A DNA stretch of 64,000 bases, taken from NCBI RefSeq assembly GCF_963576545.1, contig NC_083649.1, forward strand, positions 5,923,906 to 5,987,905, given 5' to 3'. The position numbers were made by a program, and so were the translations under genes. Under the pieces are notes generated by a model. It made no database searches, was not told the origin of the DNA, and saw nothing but the letters and a program-made list of their open reading frames with translations. Below, piece after piece: positions 11,670-25,076 of this stretch; position 1 is the stretch's first letter; each line of letters starts with the position of its first letter. The stretch is from Limanda limanda (Eukaryota; Chordata; Actinopteri; Pleuronectiformes; Pleuronectidae).

Positions 11670-13639
11670 GGCTTAAAATGTATTAAAAGCTCAACAGTTG
11701 CCACAAACAGAGACATGTTAAACAGAGAGATAGCTTGGACACAATAATATTAAACACTTTTCAACACAGATTAATCATTATAACTGACGACTGTATCTTG
11801 TATTGCAGCTGGAGTAGTTTCAGTGTTTGTTTTAGTTCATAAACAAACTTAAACTGATAAAGGGATTTTATCAGTTTAAGTATTTGGCGAATTGCAAATG
11901 TGTCGAAACCTGAACTTTCAGTGGAATGTTCACCAGAAAAATCACATTGGATTTCTGCCAAAATATCCAGCCTTGTTGTCCAGAGTTTATATCATCCAAT
12001 GATGTTACAGCATTTAATTGTTTCATGTTTATATTTAAGAACTCACAGAACTTGAATGTGGAGATTAGGGAAAGATATGTGATAAAGTCTGGTTATATTT
12101 AGAAAGGAGCGACGGGTTCGTACCAGGACACGAGATCTGTGATGACAGGACTGCAATGGAACCTCAAACTTAATTCCATCAAAGTAAAGATGAGAGAAGA
12201 TCAGTTCGTGCAGCTGCATTGAAATTTCTGCATAAAGTTATAGTTTAGACACTTTTTTTCCTCGGGATCAACTCCTCACCTGCTGCTGCTTTATCTCCAT
12301 CATCTCCTCACCTCTCTCCCACATGTGCTGCAACAGGAATAAATCTGCCAAAATATGCTCATTGCCCAGATCAAAGCTGGAGGGAGAAGAGACAACACGG
12401 ACTAGTTTGTGCTATTTGAACCCAGATATTATAATACAACATTATCAGTAAACCTATCGTGTGTGTTGTGCAATAAAGTGGCAATTATTCTTTATTTGGA
12501 CTTTTTAACTTCAGTAGCAGTAGTAAAAGGTAAAATTATATTCCCTGTTAGACAAAGATATCCCTTCTTGTATTCCGTTCCCCTTGGGTCTCGTTTAAAT
12601 CACATTAGTATAAATGGCTTTTAGTGAAGTAAGGTTTCTCTCTCAGTGGCTCGACCGAGCTCTGCTGACAGAATATGAAATTAAAGAAATCACGAGGGTC
12701 AGAAGAAAAAAAGAAATGCATGTTGAATGAATAGAAATCAATCAAACAATGCAATTTTATGTTTACAGACCCATATTCACAAATCACACTTTGTCTCACA
12801 GGGCTTAACGAGGTGTGACATCCTCTGTTCTCAACCCTCAACCAGAGGAAGCATATCTTTTTATGGCAGGTCGCCTGTTTCTCTCTCTCCGTTCCGATAA
12901 TGACCCAGAACATCAAACAGCACCGGACCAAAGACTTTTAGAAAACACCTGATACTCGTGGAATGTGCTTTCTCCTGGCGCTCTGGGTCGGCGTGAGCAG
13001 TAACTCAGCGTGAGGAGGCCGGAGTGCGGCGGGAACGAGGGTTAACTGCCTCACCCGCTACATGAAAAGAGCGAGTTCGAAAGGCCCGAGCCGCTTCGTG
13101 AGCAGAGCCCATTTGGCATCTATTTATCAAGCATCCAGCGAGCAGCTTTCCAGTCATTTGAGTGGGCGTAAAATGGACCGAAAGGAGAAATTCCACCCAC
13201 ACTCACATCCAGATGATTAGTGCATTCCATTTTCTGACGAATCGCTGCACTTTCATGTTTCAGGTATTTCCCCTCGGTGCGTGTCGTTTACATCAACCCT
13301 GAGTAACTGATGTCGTAACGGCTCTCGTACGTGAGACCTGAGGATAATTAAAGCATCGCTGAGAGGTTTGTGTCGGTAACGAGTGAAACCGGCGTTCCTC
13401 GGGGACTTAGTGACTTATACTCCTTTCTGAAGCCCTTCTGAAAACCCCTCCTCTGATGTGAACCTGTGAAATCCCTCATCCTTTCATGTTTCCTGTGGGG
13501 GGTGGAGGTGGTGTCAGCAGCCGGCTTCACACAAAAAAAGCGCTGGCTCGGTTTTTTATCTTATGACTCAATGTTGGCAGCGGCTGTGGCTTTAGCTGCG
13601 GGTTCGACCAGTTCTTGTATTCGCAATAACTCAGGAATT
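11670..13639. other. Non-coding stretch without a recognised gene
   Basis: Presumed ncam1 intron 1. No long or recognisable open frame and no clear repeat family. Confidence 0.65.
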
Positions 13640-13800
13640 TCTTCAACTGTGTTGAAAATGAACCGAGGAGCTTTTAGTGAAGAAGAGACAAATGTCAGGA
13701 TCAGTGTGACCTCCTAAAACACATTTGGCTATAGCTCAAATTTTAGAAGAATCCCTTATGTATTAAGATTTCACATCTCAAAGGTCAACTTCCCTGTGAC
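13640..13800 (+). repeat. Dispersed teleost repeat, decayed copy 1 of the DR1-bearing family
   Basis: GTGTGACCTCCTAAAACACA, then TTTGGCTATAGCTCAA, then TTTCACATCTCAAAGGTCAA, recalls the right half of the family seen at 42755 and 49160 (GTGACCTCACAAAAC..., GCCATAACTCAAG, AAAGGTCA). The resemblance is partial and boundaries are rough. Confidence 0.45.
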
Positions 13801-14810
13801 ATCATACAGATCCTAATCAGCCATTAACCCCATAACTCTGGTTAGAGGCCCATGCAGAATAGAACCAGTCATTATAATAAATCAGAAACAACAGTATTTC
13901 CCTTGCTCGTTATTGAACTTTGTGTTGCTCAGACCTGAACTGTAAGTGAGTTCATGTTCAGAATAAAAAAACTGGATGAAGAAAGACTTCATTCAGCACA
14001 GCGAGGTTATAATTAGAAAACCCCACAGCTCATATAATGGTTTTCTCCAGAGCTGGACTCTGTTCCCTCAAAGGTCAGCGTCATTATGAGAGTTTTTAAT
14101 TAGTCAAAAGCAGGAATTTGTGCCAAAGCTGACTCGTTAAAGTTCGTCTACAAATCAACAACAGCGCGTTCAGGCGGCTTCACCCAACAAGTGGGATCGG
14201 AATGAATTAACATCAGACTTCCAAAGTGTCACTTTAATAATCGCTGACTGGGCTGAACCGGCAACAAGCTGCAGAAGTAAAGTTCTAAAGTGCTGAGCTC
14301 TTACGGGGATGAAATATATTTCATAAGCTGTTGATGCAGAACCAGGAACATTTGATTTAGGTTTTTAAAGAAATGATTTTCTGTCTCCAAAGTAGTTGTC
14401 TGAACTTTGCAGAGTTGATTTCAAGCTGTGGTGGATTTTATGGAAATGTGGGAACAAAAAGAAAACTGCAATTACACAAGTATCTATAATCTGTAACAGT
14501 CAATCTGTCGCTCTGCAGCTGATCGTAAACTCATTGAGACACGAGAAACTAAGATGTTGTGTTTTGACCCCAAAAAGCAATGATGCAGTTTATTTTGAAA
14601 AGCCGAGCTGGTGGTTTCTTAAGGTTATTTTTTGATAACACATAAACCATTTTCCGACATGTCCGCCATTTGCCTTTTTACGATGTGCGCTCACATTGGA
14701 TTCTACAGACTTTCAGCTGACTTCACACTCAGGAGCCAGGTGGAGGAAGTCTGCAGATGATCTGGAGGATCTGAAACTCTCTTCAACACGTGCACGTCCT
14801 CCAGAGAAAG

Positions 14811-14813
<3 letters not shown>

Positions 14814-14867
<54 letters not shown>
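14814..14867 (+). repeat. (AG)27 microsatellite
   Basis: A perfect 54-bp AG tract. The minus-strand SLSLSL open frame is produced by it. Confidence 0.97.
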
Positions 14868-14869
<2 letters not shown>

Positions 14870-16127
14870 TCCTGAGTTCAGTTTGAGTCTGATCAGCTAC
14901 ACATGAAACTGCTGACGTGAGATCTGGAGATAAATACTTTATCAAACTATCGCACTGTCGGGATGAGCCGATAAAATGATCTGTTAATATCTCATCTACT
15001 CTCAGACCTTTTATCTCATTCATAACAACTCTCCTCTCTCTCCATTTTCTAAAGTAGCTTTTAATAACAGAGGGAAAGTAAATTAAAATCTGTGCCTTTA
15101 TCTGTGCACTGAAGGATTTAAAGTTAAACAGCTCCACCATATGTCTTTCTGATCCTTTCTGTGACATTACCTTGGATCTTATAGAATGTGAACCCAGCTC
15201 TAACACTTATAGATTCCAGTGTGTATGTTATAGGTTCTCTCATGCAACCAGCAGTAGAATCTAACGTCTCTCGCTACTTAATCGACAGATCAAATGTATT
15301 TATACGACTGATGAGGACACACACTGAAGTATTAATCAAGCCTCTCTCACAGTGTGTCACTCGTGCTCTCTTGATGTCTCTGTGATTCCTATGAAGTGAT
15401 CCAGAATGAACCCGAGTCCTCTGAAGACTCGCTAATTGGAAAAGTGTGGGCGAGTCGTTAGCATAAAAATACCTATTTGCTAATTATTGCCCTTCGGGGG
15501 GAAGCAGCCCCGTCCTGTCGCTCTGTTTCAAGAGGAACCCGAGCGTATGTCTCACTGCTCTCGCTGCATGTTGATGCCTTTAAACAGCGGTGAGGAGTGA
15601 ATGGAGACAGGAATCCGATGGCTTCTCAATGTGCAGCTTTAGTTTTTGCGCTGCAGAGATATATTTGTTGTATTTACTTTAATACACATGGAGTTGAGCA
15701 GAGGCCAGAATGAGCTGTTAGGCAGCACTTTATAGAGACTGTAGCTCGGATCAATATTTTTGAGCCTGGTATTTCTCATCTCATTACATCACTCCCACCC
15801 AGAAATAAAAGGCAGCTCACTTATATATTATTTATCGGGCTCGGCGTCCATTACGCAAATACATTTGTCTGATCTGGGATCACAAATGGGCTGTGAGCGG
15901 ATCCACAGGTCGGCCAGTGTGTGGAAGAGGCTTCTGTTCAGAGGTCGGCTCCAGGGTCAGTCGGAGGAGTCTCTGTGGGAACTGGTGTTTTTTTGCGCTA
16001 CCGCTTTGAAAACATTATTCAGAAAGGAATTCATTTCCTGTTCAAATGAGCTGACTTGGATAAAAATATTGTGTGTTGTAGTGTTTGCTCGGTTTAGAAT
16101 GTCTCCTGTGTTTGTGTTCCGCCCCTT

Positions 16128-16160
16128 CACACACACACACACACAAAAACACACACACAC
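16128..16160 (+). repeat. (CA)n microsatellite
   Basis: CA units interrupted once by AAAA, 33 bp in all. Confidence 0.92.
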
Positions 16161-17218
16161 TTCTTTGGAAAGTCCATCGCTTCAGTTCAAAATCGCATGG
16201 AATACAAAAGGGGCTGTGGCTGTTTGTTCACACACCACACATTAACACAAAGTTTTCATTTTAGTTTTTTAGAATCTGACTCTTTAACTTTAACTATCAG
16301 ATGCATTCAGTATCGATATCGTTATTTTTAAACCACTGCAGGCGAAAAAAGTAGCTTAAAGGAAATGTTTCTTCAATTTATTTTGAAAGAGACTTTTAGA
16401 TTTAGAGGTATTCTCTCTCGGGGGTAAGACCAAAGAACCAAACAACAGAGAAGTCTGCTTTCTAAATAACAAACAGCTTCCCTCCATTTTAAATTGATTT
16501 TTCTCTATTTAAGTTTCTTCTCATCCAGTCTTTTGGAAAATGAAAACCATGTAAAAGTCGGGGGTGCATATGGCCAGGCTTGTTCATGTCTGGAGGGAGG
16601 AACCCGGTGTGAGCGCTCCGAAAATGCATCCTCTCCTCTTGTTTCATATGCACACAGGCGTAATTGGTGTAGGTGGTTGCCATAGAAACCACTACAACGC
16701 AGATTTTAAGCCAGACAGTGGTCACAGTCAGAATAAATGGCTTTGGGAATTGGGCGGCGCTCCACATAAGCCGAGAACTGGGGTAAATTTAGCAGGACCC
16801 CAGTTTAGAGGGAGAAGCTGAAAAGTGAAGTCAAACCTGAGGAAAGCAACGAGCACGCTTGTTTCCTGAGTGTTACTTAGCAGCTTCAGCACCGGTCTGC
16901 TGACGGGGGGGGCGACGGCCAGACGGTTCCCCATGAAGATGACATTAGACTTAAGCTCAGAGATGGAACATGCTCTTATCAGCAGGACAGATAGTCGACC
17001 TCCGTGCTCCCTGATGGACGGAGCGAGAATAACCGAGCAGCCGGCAGCAGAAATGTTGCATTTGACAATTCCCTCAGTAACTCGAGCAGGAAGAAAACAA
17101 AACCACTTCTACATTGATAAGATTCTGACAGCATAGAATCTTCTCGGGGGTTCTCTGAGTCTCCAGAATGACGAGGCGTCTTCTGGGGATCAAGTTTGAC
17201 AAGCATGGTATTTTAGTT

Positions 17219-17480
17219 TCAGAATCAGAATCAGAAGTATTTTATTGCCAAGTACATTCACACATACAAGGAATTTGCTCTGGTTATTGGTGCAAACAAT
17301 GAACATAGAAACATAAAAACGCAATAAATACAACGTGCATAGGAGAGCAATAAAAAATGGGAAACCAGTATATATTTACTCACTGTTCACTTCTTATTTA
17401 CTCACTTTTTAACCAATATTTATACAAAGTAACATTCATTTTGAGAAAACATTTCTGAATAAAAATATATAAAAGATAAA
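17219..17480 (+). repeat. Dispersed teleost repeat (TCAGAATCAGAATCAGAAGTA type)
   Basis: It starts TCAGAATCAGAATCAG, then TATTTTATTGCCAAGTACAT and ACACATACAAGGAATTTGCT, followed by an A-rich part. I know this start as a frequent fish interspersed repeat but cannot name its class. The right end is unclear. Confidence 0.6.
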
Positions 17481-17685
17481 AGATATAAAAAGTGAAGTAA
17501 AAAAGTGAAAAGCTAAATGCAAAGTTATTATTTTAGTCTCGGAGATATTTGACCGAACGATCTTAAACCTGGAGCCAAGTTCAGGAGCCTTACATCATGT
17601 AGCCTGGTTTTCAGTCTGCTTCGTCCATACAGAGCTTTCAGGTACTTGATGATTTCCAGACTGGCCAAACTGGGAGATAATTACT

Positions 17686-17918
17686 GGGCGGCATGGTGGT
17701 ACAGTGATTAGCATTGTTGGCTCGTAGCAAGCCGGTCCATCCGTTCGAGTCCTGGGGCCTTTTCTGTGCGGATGTTCTCCAAATGTCTTCCAAACACATG
17801 CAGATTGAGTTAAACCGACCGCGACAGTGAACAGTTGTTTGTCTCTTTACGTCGCCAATCTGTCCTTTGTGTACCCCCCCACCCTCCACCCTGCAAGGGA
17901 TAAGCAGTATAGATAATG
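17686..17918 (+). mobile_element. tRNA-like dispersed repeat (GGCGGCATGGTGGTACAGTG type)
   Basis: It begins GGGCGGCATGGTGGTACAGT with an A-box-like TGGTACAGTGATTAGC, and a B-box-like CGTTCGAGTCCTGG about 50 bp later. It ends in CAAGGGATAAGCAGTATAGA then TAATG. In order and content this is a diverged copy of a highly abundant teleost repeat. The long minus-strand frame across it (17638-18069) is not a gene. Confidence 0.7.
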
Positions 17919-18664
17919 TACGTGTTATAAGACACATGGTGCACAATCTGCTATTAAGCTTCAGTTCCTCTTCCAAGTTTCTCCCGTCTCGCTCTCCGAC
18001 AGCTCTTCTCTCGGCCTCTGTAGCCGTAGTTGTGGGTCGTCCCGTCTGTCGTGGATGTTTCACCCACATTAAAAGAATCCATTAGTCTGACTCTCACTCT
18101 GTAAAATCCTGTTTTCTCCTGGGCTTTAAAGGCTCCTCTGCCTCTGGTAACAATAAGAACCCGAAAGAAAGATGCTTTACGCTGCATCCTCGCCTATAAA
18201 GGGCCGGTGTTGAAAGAGCCACTTCACATCCGTGACCCGATGCATTCTTCAGAACCCTGCACACACGTGTAACGTTGGGATATTGTTGTTGTGAGTCGAC
18301 GAAAAAGGGAACAAAGGCAGAGAGAGGGCGAGCTGACACGTGGGTGAAATGCTGTGTGGCTGAGCCGAGCTCCAGGTTGTGCTTATGCAGACCTTCCCTC
18401 TCAAGTCCTGGCTGCTGTTCACCATGTGCATCTGGACCCATGGGAGCCGTCCTTTGTTTCTGCGGCCGGGGGGAAGACAATGGATGGCGCGCTGGTGAAG
18501 AGCTCTATTTACCGTCACAAAGCTGAGGGCCACGCAATGGTCACCAGCGCCACAGGCGAACGCAGCCCGCCAACGTGTAAATCCTCCGTATAAATACAAA
18601 ACACATACACAAAGCGTGTGTACAAACAAGTGCATAAACATACACACAACCCCTCCCTCCCCTC

Positions 18665-18686
18665 CACACACACACACACACACACA
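18665..18686 (+). repeat. (CA)11 microsatellite
   Basis: A perfect CA run, flanked on the left by a C/T-rich stretch. Confidence 0.93.
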
Positions 18687-21221
18687 GTTCTGACACACAC
18701 CACCCACAGCTGGCCACAGGATGAGACATTGGAAGCATTTGCCGAGTTTGCAAACAAGGTTTCTTTTGTTTTCTGTCTGGTTTTTCTTTATGTGATTCTT
18801 TTTAAAAAAAAGTCTTTTGCAAGCGGTGCACAAAAAAAAATCGAAGTAATCAGAGCTTTGTTTTCCCGCTCGCTGCAGAAATCTTTTTAAAGCACTGGGG
18901 AGGTTCCAGAGTCACATCTTACTCTGTGTGCTGGTTTATAAACATCTTACTTTTCAAGTTACTTCCCCTCAAATCGGCTCTGCAGGGTTTCAAAGTTAAT
19001 TTGTCATTTTTTAACTGGTTGAACCAAGATGGATTAAACTTGAATCAACAGCACATAATGTTTTTTTGTTTACTTTTCTATTGACTTGTGTTTTTCCTTT
19101 CATTCTAATGGATTACCACTCATTCTTTTCCCAGTTGGTGACACAAAAATAAACCAAACCCCTGCAGTCAGAATGCTTTGTCAAAACAACATGCTCTGCG
19201 ACTTAGATTCTAAGATTTAAATACTTAAACTGAAGTAGAAGTACAACTAATGCTAAAATTGAGTCCCTCTTAGGATTTGATTGGTTTGGACTGGGTTTGA
19301 TTGGACTGGGTGGAACGATTCCCAACTGTTATCCAATCAAACTGAACCCTGAGACCTCAGACACACTTGTTTCACATCCCCAGTTGCTTTTAAAGAGTTT
19401 CTAATTGAATCAATTCCCTTCAGAGTGAAAGACGATGCACTTGGGATGAAGTTAATGAAAGTTTGTGGCTTTGGTTCAATTTTAATAAAGTAAACAAATC
19501 CCGTCTCAAGTTTCGAGCCAATTTCGACTTTCTGAATTATTAATGCAGATGATGATCGTTCTCTAACTTGTGACACTCCAGCGATTGTGTTTATATCTCC
19601 ACATTAAAGTGTTTGCATTGTTCCTGTTGATGAAAGACAAATATAAAAAGACTTGAAAGAGCTCTTTGAACGCTGCTGAGCTCTAAGCTCTGTCGTTCTG
19701 CTGCTCACAGTAAACGGAGCTTTGCCCTTTCAGGATGTTCAGAGTATTATCTTGGAAGTTACAAGCGAGTGGCAGTTCCTGGGTTCTTCTAACATCACTT
19801 ATTCTGAAGGGCGTTAAAACCAAGGCTTACAAGACGTGGTGACAGACGTAGAAGACGCGCGTGTGTCCCGCGTCTTCATCTGTTCGTTAGTGGGAGTGTT
19901 CGTCACGACTTCACATGGACAGCATGGGAGCGGTGGTGTCTCACACGCCGGTGCGGTGGATGGTGATTTCCAGACCAGCTGGAGTGGAAGCCAAACTGTT
20001 TACCCCTTTAGAAATGATCGAAAAGCAGAAAAACAACATTAACAAACCCAGGAAGAAGGAATAGTTCCAGGCCGCGGAAGTGCTCCGGCTTAATGATGAA
20101 GCAGTAATTTCACATCCATCTACATTTTTCTTCTATTTTGCATTCGACATAAAAACATATTTTTATCTTTCTCGCCGCCGAGTGCTCGATTTAAACATCT
20201 CTGCCTTGCTGCTGAGAATGCTCAAGAATACGGTAGGGGTAAAAATAAGAGTTTCTTGAGTTATAAAAAGTGGAGCTTTCCCCTGAAGACACGCTGCTGC
20301 ACACCAACTGCTACGTTTATCAGAATCCTCCCATGAGGATGAGCAGCCAGATAATGTGTTGCTCGCTGCCTTGTTGATAACGCCGGTCAGGAGGGAGGAA
20401 GCCGTGGGTTCAGGCTCCAGGCGCCAAACAGCAGGCCGGGGAGATGAGGCGGCCATCGACAGAACCAGTTGGCTCCGGGGGTCAAAGGAGGGCACTTCTA
20501 TTTAAAATGTTGTCCCAGGGCTCCGCGCTCTGCATTCTGAGATGTGGGCTGCAGGCTGTGCACGTGCACGTGCATGTGGGTTGGTATGGATACAGGAAAG
20601 TTAGGATTCAGTACGCTCACGTTTCAGGAAGAAGCTTCTACAAGGACGTGGAGTGGGAAAATAAAACTGCATCCTCAACGCCTAAACGATTTCATATCCT
20701 TATTTCTGTGTAGAAGACAATTAAAACTGTTGCCAGATGTATAATGTGATCTGCTTAATTGCCCAGACAAATGTCTCTGGGACGATCGTCTGCAGCAGCA
20801 AAGGACAAATTGACTCTGGGTAACAGAGTCCCCTCTTTAAACTGGGGAGGAGCTCACATCAGGAGACAGCTTGCAGTTAAAGTCTTAAAGACGCCTCCGA
20901 CAGATGTAGATGACTGGGACTCTTTACAGATTTAAGAAACTCATTCTTTGGTCGAGTTAATGATCAAGTCTCCTTCCTCCTGTAACGCTGCTTATTATCG
21001 TCCCTGTTTGACAAACTCCTGCACTGATACCAGCAGCAAAGCCTGGTTTGGAATAACTCGTATGATGAGCAGTTATATATAAGTCAGCAGCGGCGTGTGT
21101 GCTGCTCTCACATGGGATCTGGAGTCGGCCTAGATCCGGCTGCTCGTCCTCATTTCTCAAGGACGAGTTATTTCTTTTTTCTCCACAGCAGCAGTGGGCT
21201 GCCGTCGCAAATTCCTTAAAT

Positions 21222-21260
21222 TCTCTCCTCTTCTTCTTCTTCTTCTTTCTTTCTTTCTTT
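21222..21260 (+). repeat. CTT/CTTT pyrimidine tract
   Basis: TTCTCTCCTCTTCTTCTTCT continues into repeated TTTC units: a polypyrimidine strand with purines on the other strand, capable of triplex structure. Confidence 0.85.
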
Positions 21261-21693
21261 GTCTACTCCCATCCTTCACGCTTTTCCCCTCCTCTTCTTT
21301 CATGCCACCTTCTCTCTCTCTCTCTCTGCTGCTGTATCTGTACATTTATTATTTAACAATCCGAGGAGTGAAAAAGCTATAATAGAGTGTTACAGCATCA
21401 GGCTGGACCGCAGAGACATGTTATTTTTACCAATCTTCTTTGCCCCATTCAGATGGTTAAATAATAAATGTGTGTTAGCGGCACACATGCACTCTTGGTG
21501 GAGGCGGGCGGCTGCGGGATGGGAGGCATCAGTATTCCAAGTGTGTCATTAGGACGACACCAGCCGCTGACAGATTGAGGATTTGGGATGAATTTCACCG
21601 CGGGATCATGGCAGCGAGAATGAGATGCGGTGGCAGAGAGAGAGAGGTGCTGCGGGAATCTGATTTCATTTGCTGTCTACCCACCTCCCCCCC

Positions 21694-21712
21694 CACACAC
21701 ACACACACACAC
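21694..21712 (+). repeat. (CA)n microsatellite after a C run
   Basis: Nine C residues followed by about nine CA units. Confidence 0.9.
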
Positions 21713-24700
21713 TCGCTCCCCTTGTTTGGTTTTGTCTGCGGCTCACATCGTCGAGCTCGTATTTCCGCGTCTTTGTGTGTTTTTTATTGAATTCAAGAGA
21801 AACAGGAGTTCAGGTGTCGCCGCTCACTCAGGGTTTTGGTTTTTTCCCCCCCTTTCTTTTCTTTAAACAATCAGGTTTGTTCTGCAGCGTCACTGAAGAG
21901 GAACGACCGGTCGTAATTTAATGTTCCTTTCACCTCACGCTGTTTTCCACTCTTTATCCACGAGGCTTTCGGAGAAATTTGAAAGTTCTCCTCGATCCTC
22001 GGCTGCAAAAACAGCTGCATTTTAAGAAAAACTGTTCATAGAAACACAAGACCTACTTCCAGGAATCCTCTGACGCCACTCTCCTCGTGAATATTCATGA
22101 TTTCCATCGTGTTTACTGTATCACACCGACCCAGATGACGGGTGCAGGAGTCTTACAGGAAGTAGCAGCAGAGCAGAGGAAGCGGCGTGCGCCCGATGGA
22201 GGTCACCGCCTGCGTGTCTGCTGACGGACGACTCTGTCGGCAGATTTAATATGACAGGGACCTGCTGCTTCTGTGGTGCTGCTCACGTGACTCACCTCCC
22301 TTCAGTGAGCGCCGTCCCTCCTGACCTGGTGCAGCTCGGTGCCGCCGATCCACCGGGGGGGTGGCGCCCTGTCGTCGACACGTTAGCTCCCTCCCAGCAA
22401 CAGGTGCTCCTGCTGTGGCCTTTGACTGCAGAATGGAGCCGTTAATACTAAACACAGTCATTTAGTCAGGGTTGGGAATAACTGCTCACGTGACTCGTTT
22501 CACTGAAGCTGTTCCAGAGAATCGAGTCCGGGTCCGACGGAGCGAGTTCAGCTGCTACATGGAGTTGACTCAGACGCTGCAACTGGCGCCACTTGGATCA
22601 CCATCACAATCAAATTCAATTTTTTTTTTTATTTAAAACATTCATGCATTACCACAAAATCCCAATCGCCCATGAAATAATACGAGCAATAACAAAACTG
22701 AAGCTTCTGGAATAACACAAAGCAAAATATCACAAATGTAATTAAGAAACCAACTTTATCAATTTGAAGACACATGCGTTGCAGAAAGTGACAAACCTGT
22801 AGTTCGATGTTTAGTGAAGTTCTGTATCACCACCGACGAGTAGCAGACTTCATTAAAGTCACTTAGCAGTGAACTACAGCAGGTTTATAACTCTTTTGGT
22901 TCCCTGTAAAAAGGTCCAGTGTCCTTTTCGCTATTTGCATTTGTTGTGACTTTTTGTGTCGTCAAATTGATGAAGTTGGTTTCTTAATTAGCAGTGCTTT
23001 GATCTCTCTCGGCCTCTCTTAAATTCTGCTGCTCACGATGAAAGTCTGGTCAGATGTGTTATCGTGTTTAATGAGTCTTCAATCAGTAAAGTGATTTTAA
23101 TAATCACTTTTCCAGCTGCTGCTCTTTACTTACTGTTCTTGTTCGGCTGCTTCTGTTCAGACGGCAACATTTGTCATTTTGTGAAGTTTGGCCTCAAACG
23201 AACAAAGAGTTTTTTTATGTCTCATGTTTCTCAGCGCGGCATTAATCAGCCTTTTTAACCGCTGACGTTCAGTCATTCTGTTCAGCTAATAAATGTGATT
23301 TTATTATGATCCCAGCAGATATAGACTGTAATGATGTCACATGACAAATGGTGGGAGGAGCTGACTTGGTAAAAACGTATTTCCACACGTGACAAGTTTG
23401 AAATGATTTCGTTGCTTCTCTATAAACATATATTTAAATCTCCTTTTCTTTCTTCTTCTTTGGACTTGAATTGATTATTTATCATGTTTTTTTATCCTTA
23501 TGTAACACCTTACTGATACTGAGGAGATTTGAACAAAGTGCTTCTATCATCTGAATGTAAAGGGCATAAATAGATAATAAAAAAGCAGCTGTGATATTTT
23601 CCCTTTTCCATAAGAACCAGAGCAGCAGCGTGTACAGCCGAGGCGTCAGGAACCATCATCTGATAATCGATGGTTCTCCGGCCTTTTGTTGACGATGACG
23701 TGTGTCAGATCAGGCGTCCTTATGAGGAAGAGTAATCCCAGAAAGAATTGGACGGCGAAATTCAATCAGAATGGAATGTGTCAGGAGGAAAAATCTCTGT
23801 AGATTGAATATGAGGAGGAAGGGAGGGGGAGGATTCAGACTTTATATCTCAGACTCGCCTGATAACTTTCAGATCACACATCCCCCCCCACAACGCATTT
23901 ATAAGCCAAGTCTAATACCAACCAGTGATCCGTTGAAGTTTAAACAGCAGATTCCACCGCCAACTGTCGGGAGTTATGTGTTCTCGGAGTTAATAATCAT
24001 GTTTAAACCAGGCAAATTTATTGGGTGGCCAGGGAGGGAGGAATGATTTAGAGGGGGGGGTTGGGGTTAGAGGAGGAGAAAATATGCAGCCAATGCACTT
24101 TAAGCACGGTTATAAATTAGTTTGCATATATTTCATGGTTAAAGAAAAAACACATAGTACTTCTTCTCTTATGTCTTCAGTGCAATCAGAATTTATTTTA
24201 CGGCAGATGCATTCTGGGAGGACATCTTCTGTGGCCGCACTGATTACACGTCTCCTCTAAGTGGAGATTCCATTTTGTGTTTCCCATTATATTCATAACG
24301 GACACTGTACTGTACTGAGGCGGGATGATGGTGATGTTTTATAGTGACACATTCGTTTAGATACCCTCACCTCATTTTAAAACGTTATAAAGAATATTTA
24401 AACTTGGTAAACTCTACTAATCCTGCACCTGTGAGGTTGGTTCATGTTCAGCAGCAATTATCTCTGAACCCATAAATCACACGTATACATTTTCTCACGT
24501 TTACACATTTATAATTGGACAGGGTTTGCATTTTTGTGTGAACACCGTTAATTTGTTACAGACGGATGAAGTGTGACTTCATACTGTGGGACGGTTGTTA
24601 CAGTTTGGAGAAGCTCCGTGTGTTTATTCGCTCGTAAAGCTATTTCTGAATTATTCATGGGATTGTGTTGTCCCTTGTTTTTTTCCTATATCACAACTTC

Positions 24701-24815
24701 ATGTTTAATTTAAAGATGAACCTTTTATAGGGTTCTGATTGAATGAGTGAAGCCCAGGAAATCTAGCTCTGCAAAGAAAGACACAAACATATACTGTTTT
24801 ATATCATATATTCTA

Positions 24816-25068
24816 TAGGGTTGGGCAAGTTATCTCGTTTCAATCGAGTTAACTCAAGTGATGAGTTAACTCGATTAATTATTTTATCTCGCATTAACTC
24901 AGGTTTGATTATTTATTGTTTTATTGTGAAAGTCAGGCTTTTATTTTGTGAAAGTCTGTTGCTGACTGCTGCAGAACAGGAAAAAAGAAAATAATTGGCG
25001 GATAAACAATCGAGTTAACTCATCACTTGAGTTAACTCGATTAAAACGAGTTAACTTGCCCAGCCCTA
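24816..25068 (+). mobile_element. Complete hAT-type MITE with 8-bp target duplication
   Basis: The element is 253 bp, flanked by identical 8-bp copies of ATATTCTA (24808-24815 and 25069-25076). Terminal inverted repeats of about 62 bp begin TAGGGTTGGGCAAGTTA on the left and, read in reverse, TAGGGCTGGGCAAGTTA on the right, with only about three mismatches. Each repeat contains its own palindrome, AATCGAGTTAACTCA-AGTGA-TGAGTTAACTCGATT, with 15-bp arms and a 5-base loop. There is no coding capacity. The 8-bp duplication points to hAT transposase as the source of mobility. The clean ends suggest a fairly recent insertion. Confidence 0.92.
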
Positions 25069-25076
25069 ATATTCTA

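Larger units (their letters stand above)
13801..17218. other. Non-coding stretch without a recognised gene
   Basis: Presumed ncam1 intron 1. It contains the (AG)27 tract at 14814-14867 and a CA tract at 16128-16160. Frames over these are artefacts. Nothing else was recognised. Confidence 0.65.
17919..24807. other. Non-coding stretch without a recognised gene
   Basis: Presumed ncam1 intron 1. It contains CA tracts at 18665-18686 and 21694-21712, and a CTT/CTTT pyrimidine tract at 21222-21260. A GC-richer patch lies at about 22140-22440. I could not find a signal-peptide exon in it. Confidence 0.65.
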
